Below are positions 50,276-59,302 of a stretch of 64,000 bases of DNA, in pieces. This DNA is from CAIUGU01 sp965279735. GTDB taxonomy: Bacteria; Pseudomonadota; Gammaproteobacteria; Steroidobacterales; Steroidobacteraceae. A program made the translations under genes and the position numbers. The stretch's first letter is position 1, and the number at the start of each line of letters is the position of its first letter. The notes beneath the pieces were generated by a model, which saw nothing but the letters and a program-made list of their open reading frames with translations, made no database searches and was not told the origin of the DNA. The DNA is taken from contig OZ257260.1 in NCBI GenBank assembly GCA_965279735.1, positions 2,294,001 through 2,358,000 on the forward strand, written 5' to 3'.

Positions 50276-52417
50276 CTAGAACTTGCCGTAATAGCCTTCT
50301 TTCAGGGCGTCATAGAGATTCGCGGCGGTGTGCATTTCACCGTCGTACTCGATCTCTTCGTCACCCCTCGCCTTGATCTCACTGCCATCTTCCAGCGTGA
50401 AGACGTAGGTAGTGTTCTTCAGGTCCTCTTCCTTGACCAGGACGCCCTGGAACGCCTCAGGATTGAACCGGAATGTCGTGCAACCCTTGAGCCCCTGCTC
50501 GTAGGCGTACATGTAGATGTTCTTGAATTCCTCGTAGTCGAAATCCGTCGGCACGTTCGCCGTCTTGGAAATCGACGAATCGACCCACAGCTGCGACGCC
50601 GCCTGGATGTCCACGTGCTCCTTGGGCGTGACGGTATCGGCCGTCGTGAAATAGTCGGGCAGCTGCTCGCCAGCGACCGTCGAGCCAGGCATGGCCCGCG
50701 GGTTCACCAGTTCGCGGTAGGCCAGGAGTTCGAACGAGAACACGTCGATCTTTTCCTTCGACTTCTTGCCTTCGCGGATCACGTTGCGGAAATAGTGATG
50801 GGCAAACGAAGGCTCGATGCCATTCGAGGCATTGTTCGCGAGTGACAGGGAAATCGTCCCGGTCGGGGCGATCGAGCTGTGGTGCGTGAACCGGGCACCG
50901 ACTTCCGCGAGCTCGTCGACGAGATCCGGCGCCGACTCGGCGACACGCTGCATGTAGCGGCTGTACCGCGAATGCAGGATCCGCCCCGGCACCTTCTGGC
51001 CAATCCGCCAGCCATCGCGCTCCATCTCGGGACGTTTGCGCAGCATTTCACCGGTGACTTCGAATTCCTCGAGCATGATCGGCGCAGGACCCTTCTCGCG
51101 AGCGAGATCAAGGGCCGCTTCCCAGCCGGCAATGGCCATTTCGCGGGACACGTTCTGCGTGAAGGCCACGGACTTCTTCGAGCCGTAGCGCATGCCCAAC
51201 ATCGTGATGGAAGAACCGAGCCCGAGGAACCCCATGCCATGACGGCGCTTGCGGGTGATTTCGTCGCGCTGCTGGCCGAGCGGCAGACCGTTGATCTCCA
51301 CGACGTTGTCCAGCATGCGGGTGAACACTTTCACCACCTTGCGGAATTCTTCCCAGTCGAAGCGGGCATTCTCGGTGAAGGGCTCGACCACAAAACGGGT
51401 GAGATTCAGCGAGCCCAGCAGGCAGGAGCCATAAGGAGGCAACGGCTGTTCACCGCACGGGTTCGTGGCGCGGATGTTCTCGCACCACCAGTTGTTGTTC
51501 ATCTCGTTGACGCGGTCGATGAGCACGAAGCCCGGTTCCGCGAAGTCATAGGTGGACGACATGATGACGTCCCACATCCGTCGCGCCGGCAGCGTTTTGT
51601 AGATACGGCAGCAGACGAGTCCGGCTTCATTGGCGACATAGCCACGGGCAGTAGGCCACTCACGCCAGACGAACTTCGTCGCATCGGCCAGGTCCTGGCC
51701 TTCCGCTTCCTTGGCTGGCAAGGGAAATGCGAGCTGCCAGTCGCCGTCGGTTTTCACCGCCTGCATGAAGCCGTCCGTGACGAGCAGCGACAGATTGAAC
51801 TGACGCAGCCGCCCTGCTTCACGCTTGGCGCGAATGAAATCCATGGCGTCGGGATGACCGATATCGAACGTGCCCATCTGCGCACCCCGCCGTCCGCCGG
51901 CGGACGACACGGTGAAACACATCTTGTCGTAGATATCCATGAACGACAGCGGGCCGGACGTATAAGCGCCCGCGCCGGAGACATACGCGCCGCGAGGCCG
52001 CAGCGTGGAAAATTCGTAGCCGATGCCGCAACCCGCTTTCAGCGTGAGTCCGGCTTCGTGGACCTTGGCCAGGATGTCATCCATCGAATCGAAGATGGTG
52101 CCCGACACGGTGCAGTTGATCGTCGACGTAGCGGGCTTGTGTTCCTGCGCCCCCGCATTCGAGGTGACGCGGCCCGCCGGAATGGCCCCTTTGCGCAACG
52201 CCCAGACAAACTGCTCGTAAGCAGCTTCACGCAGTTCTTCGGTTTCGACATCGGCGAGGGCCCGCGCGACGCGCCTGTAGGTGTCATCCATCGATTTGTC
52301 GATGGGCGTACCGTCCTTGGCACTGAGACGGTATTTCTTGTCCCAGATATCGAGTGAGGCTTCCTGAAAGGGGATGCTGTTGACGTCCATGGGCTCAAGC
52401 TTGACTGCAGTCTTCAT
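50276..52417 (-). CDS. nrdJa: Adenosylcobalamin-dependent ribonucleotide reductase NrdJa
   Basis: This 713-residue catalytic subunit makes deoxyribonucleotides with B12, with or without oxygen. Motifs include ATSTINCTVSGTIFDSMDDI, KAGCGIGYEFSTLRPRGAYV, AGGRRGAQMGTFDIGHPD, NIRATNPCGEQPLPPYGSC (active-site Cys/Glu loop) and APTGTISLSLANNASNGIEPSFAHHY. The C-terminal Cys tail is encoded separately by NrdJb. ATG 52417 is preceded by AAGGAG about 12 bp upstream. The frame to 52681 runs through AT-rich promoter DNA and is not used. Two NrdR-like boxes upstream imply dNTP-responsive repression. Confidence 0.95.
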   Translation of the reverse strand: MKTAVKLEPMDVNSIPFQEASLDIWDKKYRLSAKDGTPIDKSMDDTYRRVARALADVETEELREAAYEQFVWALRKGAIPAGRVTSNAGAQEHKPATSTINCTVSGTIFDSMDDILAKVHEAGLTLKAGCGIGYEFSTLRPRGAYVSGAGAYTSGPLSFMDIYDKMCFTVSSAGGRRGAQMGTFDIGHPDAMDFIRAKREAGRLRQFNLSLLVTDGFMQAVKTDGDWQLAFPLPAKEAEGQDLADATKFVWREWPTARGYVANEAGLVCCRIYKTLPARRMWDVIMSSTYDFAEPGFVLIDRVNEMNNNWWCENIRATNPCGEQPLPPYGSCLLGSLNLTRFVVEPFTENARFDWEEFRKVVKVFTRMLDNVVEINGLPLGQQRDEITRKRRHGMGFLGLGSSITMLGMRYGSKKSVAFTQNVSREMAIAGWEAALDLAREKGPAPIMLEEFEVTGEMLRKRPEMERDGWRIGQKVPGRILHSRYSRYMQRVAESAPDLVDELAEVGARFTHHSSIAPTGTISLSLANNASNGIEPSFAHHYFRNVIREGKKSKEKIDVFSFELLAYRELVNPRAMPGSTVAGEQLPDYFTTADTVTPKEHVDIQAASQLWVDSSISKTANVPTDFDYEEFKNIYMYAYEQGLKGCTTFRFNPEAFQGVLVKEEDLKNTTYVFTLEDGSEIKARGDEEIEYDGEMHTAANLYDALKEGYYGKF

Positions 52418-52607
52418 GCCGGTATGACACTCCTTGAAGGGGATCCCGCGGCGCCTTGACTGTTTGCGGCCGCCCTCTTGTTCAAATATCCACCCGGGCC
52501 GTTGACTTATGTCAACAGACTGCCGGTTCCCTTCTGACGTAACACGTTGCCAGCGTGCTGGAGGCTGTGCAGGCCGGCCCGAACGCTTAGCCTCGTCCAG
52601 ACTCGGT

Positions 52608-52623
52608 ACACAATATGTTGTGT
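52608..52623. promoter_or_regulatory. NrdR box
   Basis: ACACAATATGTTGTGT closely matches the NrdR consensus acaCwAtATaTwGtgt and is itself a near-perfect palindrome. It lies about 190 bp upstream of nrdJa and just downstream of a candidate -10 on the minus strand, so a bound repressor would block initiation. Confidence 0.8.
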
Positions 52624-52633
52624 CAGGGGCGTT

Positions 52634-52663
52634 ACCGTATTCTTCTCGCTCAAGCGCTGTCAA
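52634..52663 (-). promoter_or_regulatory. Candidate nrdJa promoter
   Basis: On the minus strand TTGACA (52663-52658, perfect -35) is followed after 18 bp by TACGGT (52639-52634, weak -10). The NrdR box starts 10 bp further on, near the expected start site. Poly-A/T tracts at 52664-52740 could act as an UP element. Confidence 0.5.
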
Positions 52664-52783
52664 GATTTTTTTTGCGCGCAAAAAGTCGTTTTTAATTTAT
52701 AAAAAACATTAACTTATAAAATTCTCGTGAGAAATTACGCCGTCGTTACAGCAGGCTTTTTTTGCAGACCACCGGGAGCGTGC

Positions 52784-52799
52784 CCACAACATATGGTGT
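52784..52799. promoter_or_regulatory. Second, weaker NrdR-like box
   Basis: CCACAACATATGGTGT matches 13 of 16 consensus positions. It lies 176 bp (centre to centre) from the first box, farther than the usual close tandem spacing. It could help NrdR cooperativity by looping, or be fortuitous. Confidence 0.45.
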
Positions 52800-53019
52800 T
52801 TAACGAAGAAACACAGTCACCGCACAGTTTTTCCACCGCCTGTGCACAGGTTCTTCCTTGAAATTGCCTTCTTCACCACCGTCGCACCGGAACTATTCCT
52901 TTCCCGTTGCAGTCTTTTCAACGCCGGCGCGGTTGACGAACCGATACAAGCGGCACGACCGGACTTCGTTAGAATGCCCGCCTTCTGCCGGCATCTCCCA
53001 GCTCAAAGGATCGCCCCCA

Positions 53020-54381
53020 ATGCGTCATCACGCTTCCCGGACTCTCGTTGTCGCCGCGCTTCTCTGGTGCTCGGTCGCCAGCGCGCAGCTGCCTGCTGCC
53101 GTGGGGGACACGCCGGTGCCTTCGCTCGCACCGATGCTGAAGAAGGTGTCGCCTTCAGTAGTGAATATCGCCACTCGTGGCACTGTGCAGGCGCAGGCCC
53201 AGCAGAACAATCCGCTGCTTGAAGATCCGTTCTTCCGCCGGTTTTTCGAGGCGCCGGAGCAGCAGACTCCACGGCAGCGTGAATTCCAGAGCGCGGGTTC
53301 CGGCGTCATCGTCGATGCACGCAACGGCTACATCATCACCAATGCGCATGTCATCGAGAACGCGGATGAAATCACGGTCACGCTGCTCGACAACCGCTCG
53401 ATCAAAGCGGAGGTCGTGGGTTCCGACATGGGCTCGGACGTTGCGCTGCTGAAAGTAAAAACCACGAATCTCGCCGCCATGCCGCTTGCGGATTCGACCA
53501 AGGCCGAGGTCGGTGATTTCGTCGTGGCGATCGGCAATCCGTTCGGCCTGCAGCACACGGTCACGTCGGGAATCATCAGCGGCCTCGGCCGCAGTGGCAT
53601 CAGCCGCGATGGCTACGAAGACTTCATCCAGACCGATGCTTCTATCAACCCGGGCAACTCGGGTGGCGCACTCGTCAATCTGCGCGGCGAACTCGTAGGC
53701 ATCAACAGCGCAATCCTCTCGGGCGGCGGCGGCGGCAACATCGGCATCGGCTTCGCGATCCCCTCCAACATGGTCAAGGCCATCATGGATCAGATCGTGG
53801 AATTCGGTGAGGTGAAGCGCGGCGTGCTGGGCGTCAACATCGTCACGTTGACTCCCGATGTCGCGCAAAGCCTGGGGGTTGCCGATGCACAGGGCGCACT
53901 CGTCAGGCAGGTGATTGAAGGTTCCGCTGCTGAAAAAGCCGGCGTGCGTGCAGGCGACGTCATCACTTCCATCAACAACCGCAACGTCAAGACGGGCGCA
54001 GAACTGCGCAATGCCATCGGGTTGCTGCGCGTGGGCGACAAGGTGGAAATCGGACTGCTGCGAGAAGGCAAGCCGCGGCGCGTGTCGGCTCTCGTAGGCA
54101 CGCAGGAAAGTGGTACAGCACAGAGCGCTGCGCCGATGCATCGCGGTTTCGAAGGCGCCGAATTCGCAGATGTCGACAACGGTGGCGGCGTCAGGGTCAC
54201 CTCGGTCGCCCAGGGAAGCCCCGCTGCCCAGAACGACCTGCATGCCAACGATGTGATTATCGCGGTTGGCCAGGCACGGATTGCCAATCTGGCGGCGCTT
54301 CGGCAGGCCACGACGGATGCAAGCGCGTTCGCTCTTACGGTCCGCCGTGGCAACGCAACCGTAGTCGTCGTGATCCGGTAA
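53020..54381 (+). CDS. degQ: Do-like periplasmic serine protease (DegQ/MucD type)
   Basis: This 453-residue protein degrades or refolds damaged envelope proteins. It has a signal peptide (LVVAALLWCSVASA). The catalytic triad is His110 (TNAHVIE), Asp140 (GSDVALL) and Ser214 (NPGNSGGA). The protease core ends with IGIGFAIPSNM. Two PDZ domains follow: ~265-350 (RGVLGVNIVTL to IGLLR) and ~375-453 (GVRVTSVAQGSPAAQNDL to the end). ATG 53020 has AAAGGA upstream; the longer frame lacks a signal peptide. It is monocistronic, ending in a strong terminator. Confidence 0.92.
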   Translation: MRHHASRTLVVAALLWCSVASAQLPAAVGDTPVPSLAPMLKKVSPSVVNIATRGTVQAQAQQNNPLLEDPFFRRFFEAPEQQTPRQREFQSAGSGVIVDARNGYIITNAHVIENADEITVTLLDNRSIKAEVVGSDMGSDVALLKVKTTNLAAMPLADSTKAEVGDFVVAIGNPFGLQHTVTSGIISGLGRSGISRDGYEDFIQTDASINPGNSGGALVNLRGELVGINSAILSGGGGGNIGIGFAIPSNMVKAIMDQIVEFGEVKRGVLGVNIVTLTPDVAQSLGVADAQGALVRQVIEGSAAEKAGVRAGDVITSINNRNVKTGAELRNAIGLLRVGDKVEIGLLREGKPRRVSALVGTQESGTAQSAAPMHRGFEGAEFADVDNGGGVRVTSVAQGSPAAQNDLHANDVIIAVGQARIANLAALRQATTDASAFALTVRRGNATVVVVIR

Positions 54382-54407
54382 CGCCAGGGTCGCATCAAGT
54401 TGTCAGG

Positions 54408-54431
54408 AAAAGCCCCGTCAGCGGGGCTTTT
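54408..54431. terminator. Bidirectional rho-independent terminator
   Basis: AAAAGCCCCG (54408-54417), a TCAG loop and CGGGGCTTTT (54422-54431) form a 10-bp stem with A/T flanks. It sits between the convergent degQ and peptidase genes and can serve both strands. Confidence 0.9.
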
Positions 54432-54451
54432 CTTGTCTGGCGCCAGGATTC

Positions 54452-55495
54452 TCAGCTACTGGTTTCGCATAGCGACCGACGCGCCGCAGGCACAGCCGTC
54501 GCAAGCGCGCGCACCTTGTCGTAGAACTGCTCCAGATCACCATTTACGGACGCGAGGATGCGCTGGAAACCCGGCATGCAGCGCCGGTAAGTCGCGGTGG
54601 AAATCAGATCCGCGTTGTTCAACGTTCGGGAAAACCAGGCGTCGTAGCCCTTGTATCCGCCCCACTGGCGGCGCTGCTCTTCGTACGCCACTTTGAGTTC
54701 GCCGAAAACCTGCTGCTTGCGGTTCGCCATTTCGTCAGGAGGCACTCCGCTCGCAAACAGAGCGCGCAGTCGTTCGCGAGCACCCAACAGCAACCGGGAA
54801 AAATCCGCGGCGCGTTGCCGCTGCAATTGCCAGGCGTCGAGCTCGCGCAACCGGTTCGTGACCGTCAACCAACGTACGACACCTTCTTCTTCGACAGTCG
54901 AGGCGAACGCTTCATTGAAGGCGGAATCACCCTGGACGTAAACCAGCTGGTGCGCCAGCTCATGGAATACAGTACCGGCGAGCTGCGCGTCGCTCCAGCC
55001 CAGCATCGTGTTCAGCACGGGATCCTCGAAATGGCCGAGCGTTGAATAGGCTGCCACGCCGCCGATGGCAACATCATCACCACGCAGGCTGAGACGTCCT
55101 GCGTAGCGCTCCGCGCTCTGCTCCGCGAAATACCCCCGATAAACCACGCAGCCCGCGATGGGGAAACACCAGCGTCGCGGTTCGACTGAAAAGCGCGGTG
55201 CCGCGAATACATTCCATACGACATACCGTCTGCCGATATCCGCGTACTGCCGGTAACTGCCGTTGTCGGGCAGCTTGAGCTCGCGCGAGGCGAAGTCCCG
55301 TGCAGCGCCGAGGTCGGTCAGGCGCAGACGCAAATCAGGGCTTGTTCGCGGGTCGGCAATGACCGCGGCAATAGGCTGCCGTTCTGCCATCACAGCCATC
55401 TGCCCGCCCGCGGCCTGCAGCAGATAGCAACCGGCGAGACCGTGCAGCACCGCCACGAGCCCACCCGCCCGAACGCACTTTCCCGTGAATGACAC
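54452..55495 (-). CDS. Lipoprotein zinc aminopeptidase-like protein (PF10023 type)
   Basis: This 347-residue predicted metallopeptidase has a lipobox LAGC close to the start after a basic hydrophobic signal. The zinc motif HELAHQLVYV gives His-Glu-x2-His near residue 178, with a further Glu in NEAFASTVEEEG. A conserved RGYFAEQSAERYAGRL precedes it. The family is annotated as putative aminopeptidase; its substrate is unknown. I prefer GTG 55495, which has GGAG 5 bp upstream and gives a good lipoprotein signal; TTG 55528 is in frame. Confidence 0.82.
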   Translation of the reverse strand: MSFTGKCVRAGGLVAVLHGLAGCYLLQAAGGQMAVMAERQPIAAVIADPRTSPDLRLRLTDLGAARDFASRELKLPDNGSYRQYADIGRRYVVWNVFAAPRFSVEPRRWCFPIAGCVVYRGYFAEQSAERYAGRLSLRGDDVAIGGVAAYSTLGHFEDPVLNTMLGWSDAQLAGTVFHELAHQLVYVQGDSAFNEAFASTVEEEGVVRWLTVTNRLRELDAWQLQRQRAADFSRLLLGARERLRALFASGVPPDEMANRKQQVFGELKVAYEEQRRQWGGYKGYDAWFSRTLNNADLISTATYRRCMPGFQRILASVNGDLEQFYDKVRALATAVPAARRSLCETSS

Positions 55496-55588
55496 CCGCA
55501 CTCCACACCGGCATTGATGGTTCGCCAACGATTATGGAGTGCGCAGACGGGGGCCGATAGCCGCAATCCAATCCGCTAAACTCCCTCC

Positions 55589-56830
55589 ATGCAAACTTTT
55601 CTCGTCGGCGGCGCAGTACGTGATGAGCTTCTCGGGCTGCCCGTGCGGGAGCGCGATTGGGTCGTCGTCGGCGCACAGCCGGAACAGATGACAGCGCAGG
55701 GATTCCGGCCGGTCGGCAAGGATTTTCCTGTTTTCCTGCATCCCGAGACCCACGAGGAATACGCGCTGGCTCGCACCGAACGGAAGACTGCGCCGGGTTA
55801 CCTCGGGTTTTCCACGCGCTTCTCGCCGGATGTCACGCTGGAGGAAGACCTGAGCCGGCGCGATCTCACGATCAATGCCATTGCGCAGGACCCGGCAACC
55901 GCCAGCTACATCGATCCACATGGAGGCCGCCAGGACCTCGCCGATCGCATCCTGCGGCACGTTTCACCGGCATTCGTGGAAGACCCGGTGCGCGTGCTCC
56001 GGGTGGCCCGGTTTGCAGCGCGCTTCAAATCGCTCGGCTTCACGCTGGCACCCGCCACCCTGCAACTGATGCAGACCATCGCAAAGAGTGGTGAGCTCAA
56101 CTCACTCGTTGCCGAACGCGTCTGGCAGGAAACGCAGAAAGCGCTCGTTACCGCTTCGCCCGCGGAATATTTCCAGGTGCTGCGTGAAGCGCAAGCGCTG
56201 GCCATCATCTTCCCTGAAATCGATGCATTGTTCGGCGTTCCCCAGCCAGCGCAGTCGCATCCCGAGATCGATACCGGAGTGCACACGCTGATGGTGCTCG
56301 ACCAGGCCGCCACGCTGAGCACCGATCCGGTCGTGCGTTTCGCTGCCCTGGTCCACGATCTCGGCAAAGGCCGGACGCCACCCGAGCAATGGCCACGGCA
56401 CATCGGCCACGAAACCCGCGGCGTGGCCTGCCTCGATGCACTGTGCGATCGCCTCAAGGTGCCGAATGAATATCGCGAACTGGGACGCCAGGTCGCACGT
56501 CACCATGGAGTCGTGCACCGCGCCGCGGAGTTGCGCGCCAGCACGATGCTGGAACTCTTCGAATCGCTGGATGCCTTTCGCCGCACGGCACGATTTGAAA
56601 GCTTCCTGCTCGCCTGCATGGCGGATATGCGCGGCCGTACGGGGTTTGAAAGTCGTCCCTATCCGCAGGCCGATCTGCTGAGGGAAGCGCAGGCTGCTGC
56701 AGCGAATGCGGCCGTTGATACCAAAGCCTTCGCGGGGTTGAATGGCGCGGAGATCGGCGAACGCGTTCGCGCGGCTCGCCTCGCAGCAATCGAGCAGGTA
56801 AAAGCCCGGCACGCTGTTCCTGAGAGCTGA
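55589..56830 (+). CDS. cca: CCA tRNA nucleotidyltransferase with HD domain
   Basis: This 413-residue enzyme adds or repairs the 3' CCA of tRNAs. The nucleotidyltransferase core begins FLVGGAVRDELLGLPVRERDWVVVG (Gly-Gly and Arg-Asp motifs), then DLSRRDLTINAIAQD and FVEDPVRVLRVARFAARF. The C-terminal HD phosphohydrolase domain (~225-340) has FAALVHDLGKG and ARHHGVVHRA, as in the long gammaproteobacterial form. It starts the block that leads to rpsU-rpoD. ATG 55589 has a weak ribosome site. Confidence 0.95.
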   Translation: MQTFLVGGAVRDELLGLPVRERDWVVVGAQPEQMTAQGFRPVGKDFPVFLHPETHEEYALARTERKTAPGYLGFSTRFSPDVTLEEDLSRRDLTINAIAQDPATASYIDPHGGRQDLADRILRHVSPAFVEDPVRVLRVARFAARFKSLGFTLAPATLQLMQTIAKSGELNSLVAERVWQETQKALVTASPAEYFQVLREAQALAIIFPEIDALFGVPQPAQSHPEIDTGVHTLMVLDQAATLSTDPVVRFAALVHDLGKGRTPPEQWPRHIGHETRGVACLDALCDRLKVPNEYRELGRQVARHHGVVHRAAELRASTMLELFESLDAFRRTARFESFLLACMADMRGRTGFESRPYPQADLLREAQAAAANAAVDTKAFAGLNGAEIGERVRAARLAAIEQVKARHAVPES

Positions 56831-56837
56831 AGCTGGC

Positions 56838-58016
56838 CTAAAGACTGCCTGCCAGGTCGCGAGTGGAAAAACCCTTGAGCGGGGCTTCGTAGCCACGGCT
56901 CAATGCCAGCACCTTGAAGCGTTCGCCCATCTCGCCCGGTAGCGTCAAAACCATCACCTGTCGCGCGATCTGCAAACGCGCCTCAAGCTGCTTGTCTGCA
57001 AGATCAGCGAGGAGCAGATCGATGCCGGTGCCGATCAGAAACTGGGCCTGTGTGGTAAACCCGGCGACTTCGAGGCCCGAGTCCGCGGCAGTGGCGGCCA
57101 CCGCCGAGAAATCCACCCAGGCACCGATGTCCTGCAGGCCCGCATAGAGAAACGGATCGTCGTGGAAGCGGTGGCGGTAGTGACACAGCAGCGTGCCGGT
57201 CATGCGCTCATGTCGATAGTACTGGGCGCGCGGCAGGCCATAGTCGACGAACAGCATCACGCCGCGCTCGAGCGAATTGCTCAACGTCTGCATCCACGGA
57301 GCCAGGCGCTGGTTCACCTCAGAGGTATAGCCATCGGGCAACGGACTGCCGAGCGTCAGCTCGATGCTGCGTACGGTTTTTTCGAGCGATCGGTCGGCAC
57401 GCACTTCAGACCAGTCGAGGCGCCCGAGCTGCCAGCTCACGCCCAGCGAGTTCACATGCGGGCCACGAATCCGGAAACGCTGTACGGGCAGCGCATCGAG
57501 TACTTCATTGGCGATGATGAGGCCGGTGAACGCAGCAGGCGCTGCATCGAGCCAGCTGATGCGGTCCATCAACCCGGGCACGCGACCCTCAAGCGTCTCC
57601 CGCTGCCTCTCCCTCAGATCGGCACTCACTTCAAGGATCAGGTAGCGTCCGGGCAGACGGTTCTGGGCCTGCAATTCCATGAGCAAGTCGGCGGCCATGA
57701 TGCCGGAGCCGGCACCGAGTTCGAGGATGTCTCCTTGCCCCAGCGCCGCCAGCACTTCAGCGCACTGGTTGGCGAGGCAGCGGCTGAAGAGCGGTGAAAT
57801 TTCTGGTGCGGTGACGAAATCTCCTTCGGCGCCAAGCTTGCGACTGCCGGCGCTGTAGTACCCGAGGCCGGGCTCGTAGAGCGCCAGCTCCATGTACCGC
57901 TCGAAGCTCATCCACCCGCCGTGGCGCTCTATCTCGTCGCGGATGCGATCGACCAGTTGCTCGCTGTGCGCAAGGCCCTCCTGGTCGGGGTAAGGCAAAT
58001 CGGGAACGGCGCTCAT
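56838..58016 (-). CDS. SAM-dependent methyltransferase, MidA/NDUFAF7 family
   Basis: This 392-residue methyltransferase of the PF02636 family shows MSFERYMELALYEPGLGYYSAG, GDFVTAPEISPLF, LELGAGSGIMAADLL (SAM site), FTGLIIANEVLDALPVQRF and VMLFVDYGLPRAQYY. Mitochondrial relatives methylate an arginine of complex I subunit NDUFS2; the bacterial target is not established. The stop lies 7 bp from the convergent cca stop. It is divergent from the pteridine reductase gene, with 35 bp between the starts. Confidence 0.88.
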   Translation of the reverse strand: MSAVPDLPYPDQEGLAHSEQLVDRIRDEIERHGGWMSFERYMELALYEPGLGYYSAGSRKLGAEGDFVTAPEISPLFSRCLANQCAEVLAALGQGDILELGAGSGIMAADLLMELQAQNRLPGRYLILEVSADLRERQRETLEGRVPGLMDRISWLDAAPAAFTGLIIANEVLDALPVQRFRIRGPHVNSLGVSWQLGRLDWSEVRADRSLEKTVRSIELTLGSPLPDGYTSEVNQRLAPWMQTLSNSLERGVMLFVDYGLPRAQYYRHERMTGTLLCHYRHRFHDDPFLYAGLQDIGAWVDFSAVAATAADSGLEVAGFTTQAQFLIGTGIDLLLADLADKQLEARLQIARQVMVLTLPGEMGERFKVLALSRGYEAPLKGFSTRDLAGSL

Positions 58017-58051
58017 ACAGAAATCACTGCCATGCAGATATCATCCACTCT

Positions 58052-58810
58052 ATGACACTGGACTCTTCAAATGCCCTTGCGAACCAGGCCGTGCTGATTA
58101 CCGGCGCGGGCAAACGCGTGGGTGCGGCGATTGCCCGGCATCTGCATGCCGCGGGCGCCAACGTCGTCATTCACTACCGGAATTCCGCGACCGAAGCTGC
58201 AAGCCTGGCCAGCAGGCTCAACGACAGCCGCCCGCAATCGGCAGTGACCCTGGCTGGCGATCTGCTCGCGACGGCGAGCCTGCCCGATCTCGTCCAGCGA
58301 GCTGCAGCCGCGTTTGGTCGCCTCGATGTCCTCGTGAACAACGCTTCTTCCTTCTACCCGACCCCGCTCGGCACCATCACCGAAACGGAATGGAACGACC
58401 TTTTCGGTACCAATCTCAAGGCGCCGCTCTTCCTGGCACAGGCGGCCATTCCGTATCTCAAGACGACTCGCGGCCTGATCCTGAACCTCGTCGACATTCA
58501 TTCGCAGCGGCCATTGCCTGAACACACGGTCTACTGCGCGGCCAAGGCAGGGCTTGCGATGCTCACCCGAGCGCTCGCACGCGAGCTCGGCCCCGACATC
58601 CGCGTGAACGGCATCGCCCCCGGCCCCATCCTCTGGCCCGAAGGCGGACTCGACTCCGCGCTCCAGGACAAGATCATCAGCCGGACGGCTTTACGCCGCG
58701 CGGGTTCACCCGATGACATCGGCAAGGCCGTCCTGTTCTTCGTCAAGGATGCGCCGTATGTGACGGGGCAGATTCTCGCCGTAGACGGAGGCCGCAGCAT
58801 CGGCTGGTAG
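58052..58810 (+). CDS. folM: Pteridine reductase / dihydromonapterin reductase-like SDR
   Basis: This 252-residue NADPH-dependent reductase of pterins shows TGAGKRVGAAIARHL (cofactor loop with the basic GKRVG typical of PTR1/FolM), HYRNSATEA, VLVNNASSFY, VDIHSQRPLPEHTVYCAAKAG (complete Tyr-x3-Lys) and VNGIAPGPILWPEGG. It ends immediately before the convergent folK stop. Adjacent folK and folB support a folate/pterin role. Confidence 0.88.
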   Translation: MTLDSSNALANQAVLITGAGKRVGAAIARHLHAAGANVVIHYRNSATEAASLASRLNDSRPQSAVTLAGDLLATASLPDLVQRAAAAFGRLDVLVNNASSFYPTPLGTITETEWNDLFGTNLKAPLFLAQAAIPYLKTTRGLILNLVDIHSQRPLPEHTVYCAAKAGLAMLTRALARELGPDIRVNGIAPGPILWPEGGLDSALQDKIISRTALRRAGSPDDIGKAVLFFVKDAPYVTGQILAVDGGRSIGW

Positions 58811-59302
58811 TCAAGCCTTCATCAGATCGACCGTCACCAGTTCATGCCCGCCGCTGTCGAACTCCTCCCAGAGTTCAGCCAGACGCATCCCCAAGGTCGG
58901 ATGCACTACATCCGGCGCGATGTCCGCCACCGGCTTCAGCATGTAAGCCCGACGCACGAGGTCGAGTCGCGGCAGCGTCAATCCTGGTTCGGAACAGACC
59001 AGACTCCCATACAGCACGATATCGAGGTCCATCGCCCTCGCCGCCCATTTCGGCGCGTCACGTGGACGACCGCAACGGGTCTCGATCGCGCGCAGACGCT
59101 CGACCACCTGCCACACACCTTCATCCGTACTGATCCCGATCGCCAGGTTCAGGAAATCTTCGCCCTCGAACCCGACTGCCGCGTTCCGGTAGGTTGGCGA
59201 TACCTTGAGCGGACCGTAGTCGTCCTCGATGAACGCCAGCGCCTCACGCAGCCGCGCGCCGGGCGCGATGTTGCTGCCCGCCGCAACGTAAACCTCAGGC
59301 AT
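58811..59302 (-). CDS. folK: 2-amino-4-hydroxy-6-hydroxymethyldihydropteridine pyrophosphokinase
   Basis: This 163-residue enzyme transfers pyrophosphate from ATP to hydroxymethyl-dihydropterin in folate synthesis. Motifs are YVAAGSNIAPGARL, YRNAAVGFEGEDFLNLAI and WAARAMDLDIVLYG (catalytic Asp pair), then LPRLDLVRRAYML. ATG 59302 overlaps the end of folB by 8 bp; the longer frame in the same register is folB antiphase sequence. Coupled with folB. Confidence 0.93.
   Translation of the reverse strand: MPEVYVAAGSNIAPGARLREALAFIEDDYGPLKVSPTYRNAAVGFEGEDFLNLAIGISTDEGVWQVVERLRAIETRCGRPRDAPKWAARAMDLDIVLYGSLVCSEPGLTLPRLDLVRRAYMLKPVADIAPDVVHPTLGMRLAELWEEFDSGGHELVTVDLMKA

Larger units (their letters stand above)
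52418..53019. other. 602-bp AT-rich divergent control region
   Basis: This gap between nrdJa and the Deg-type protease gene is clearly AT-richer than its surroundings around 52664-52740, with long A and T tracts. It contains the NrdR boxes and promoter listed separately. Short plus-strand frames over it (for example 52842-53222) show no conserved pattern. I see no RNA gene. Confidence 0.55.

Noticed and set aside
50879..52357. 492-codon plus-strand open frame over nrdJa
   Set aside because: Antisense shadow of a conserved enzyme; no ribosome site or domain signature.
52664..52740. Replication origin or mobile-element end in the AT-rich tract
   Set aside because: No DnaA-box cluster, terminal repeats or target duplications; an UP element or curved promoter DNA is a simpler reading.
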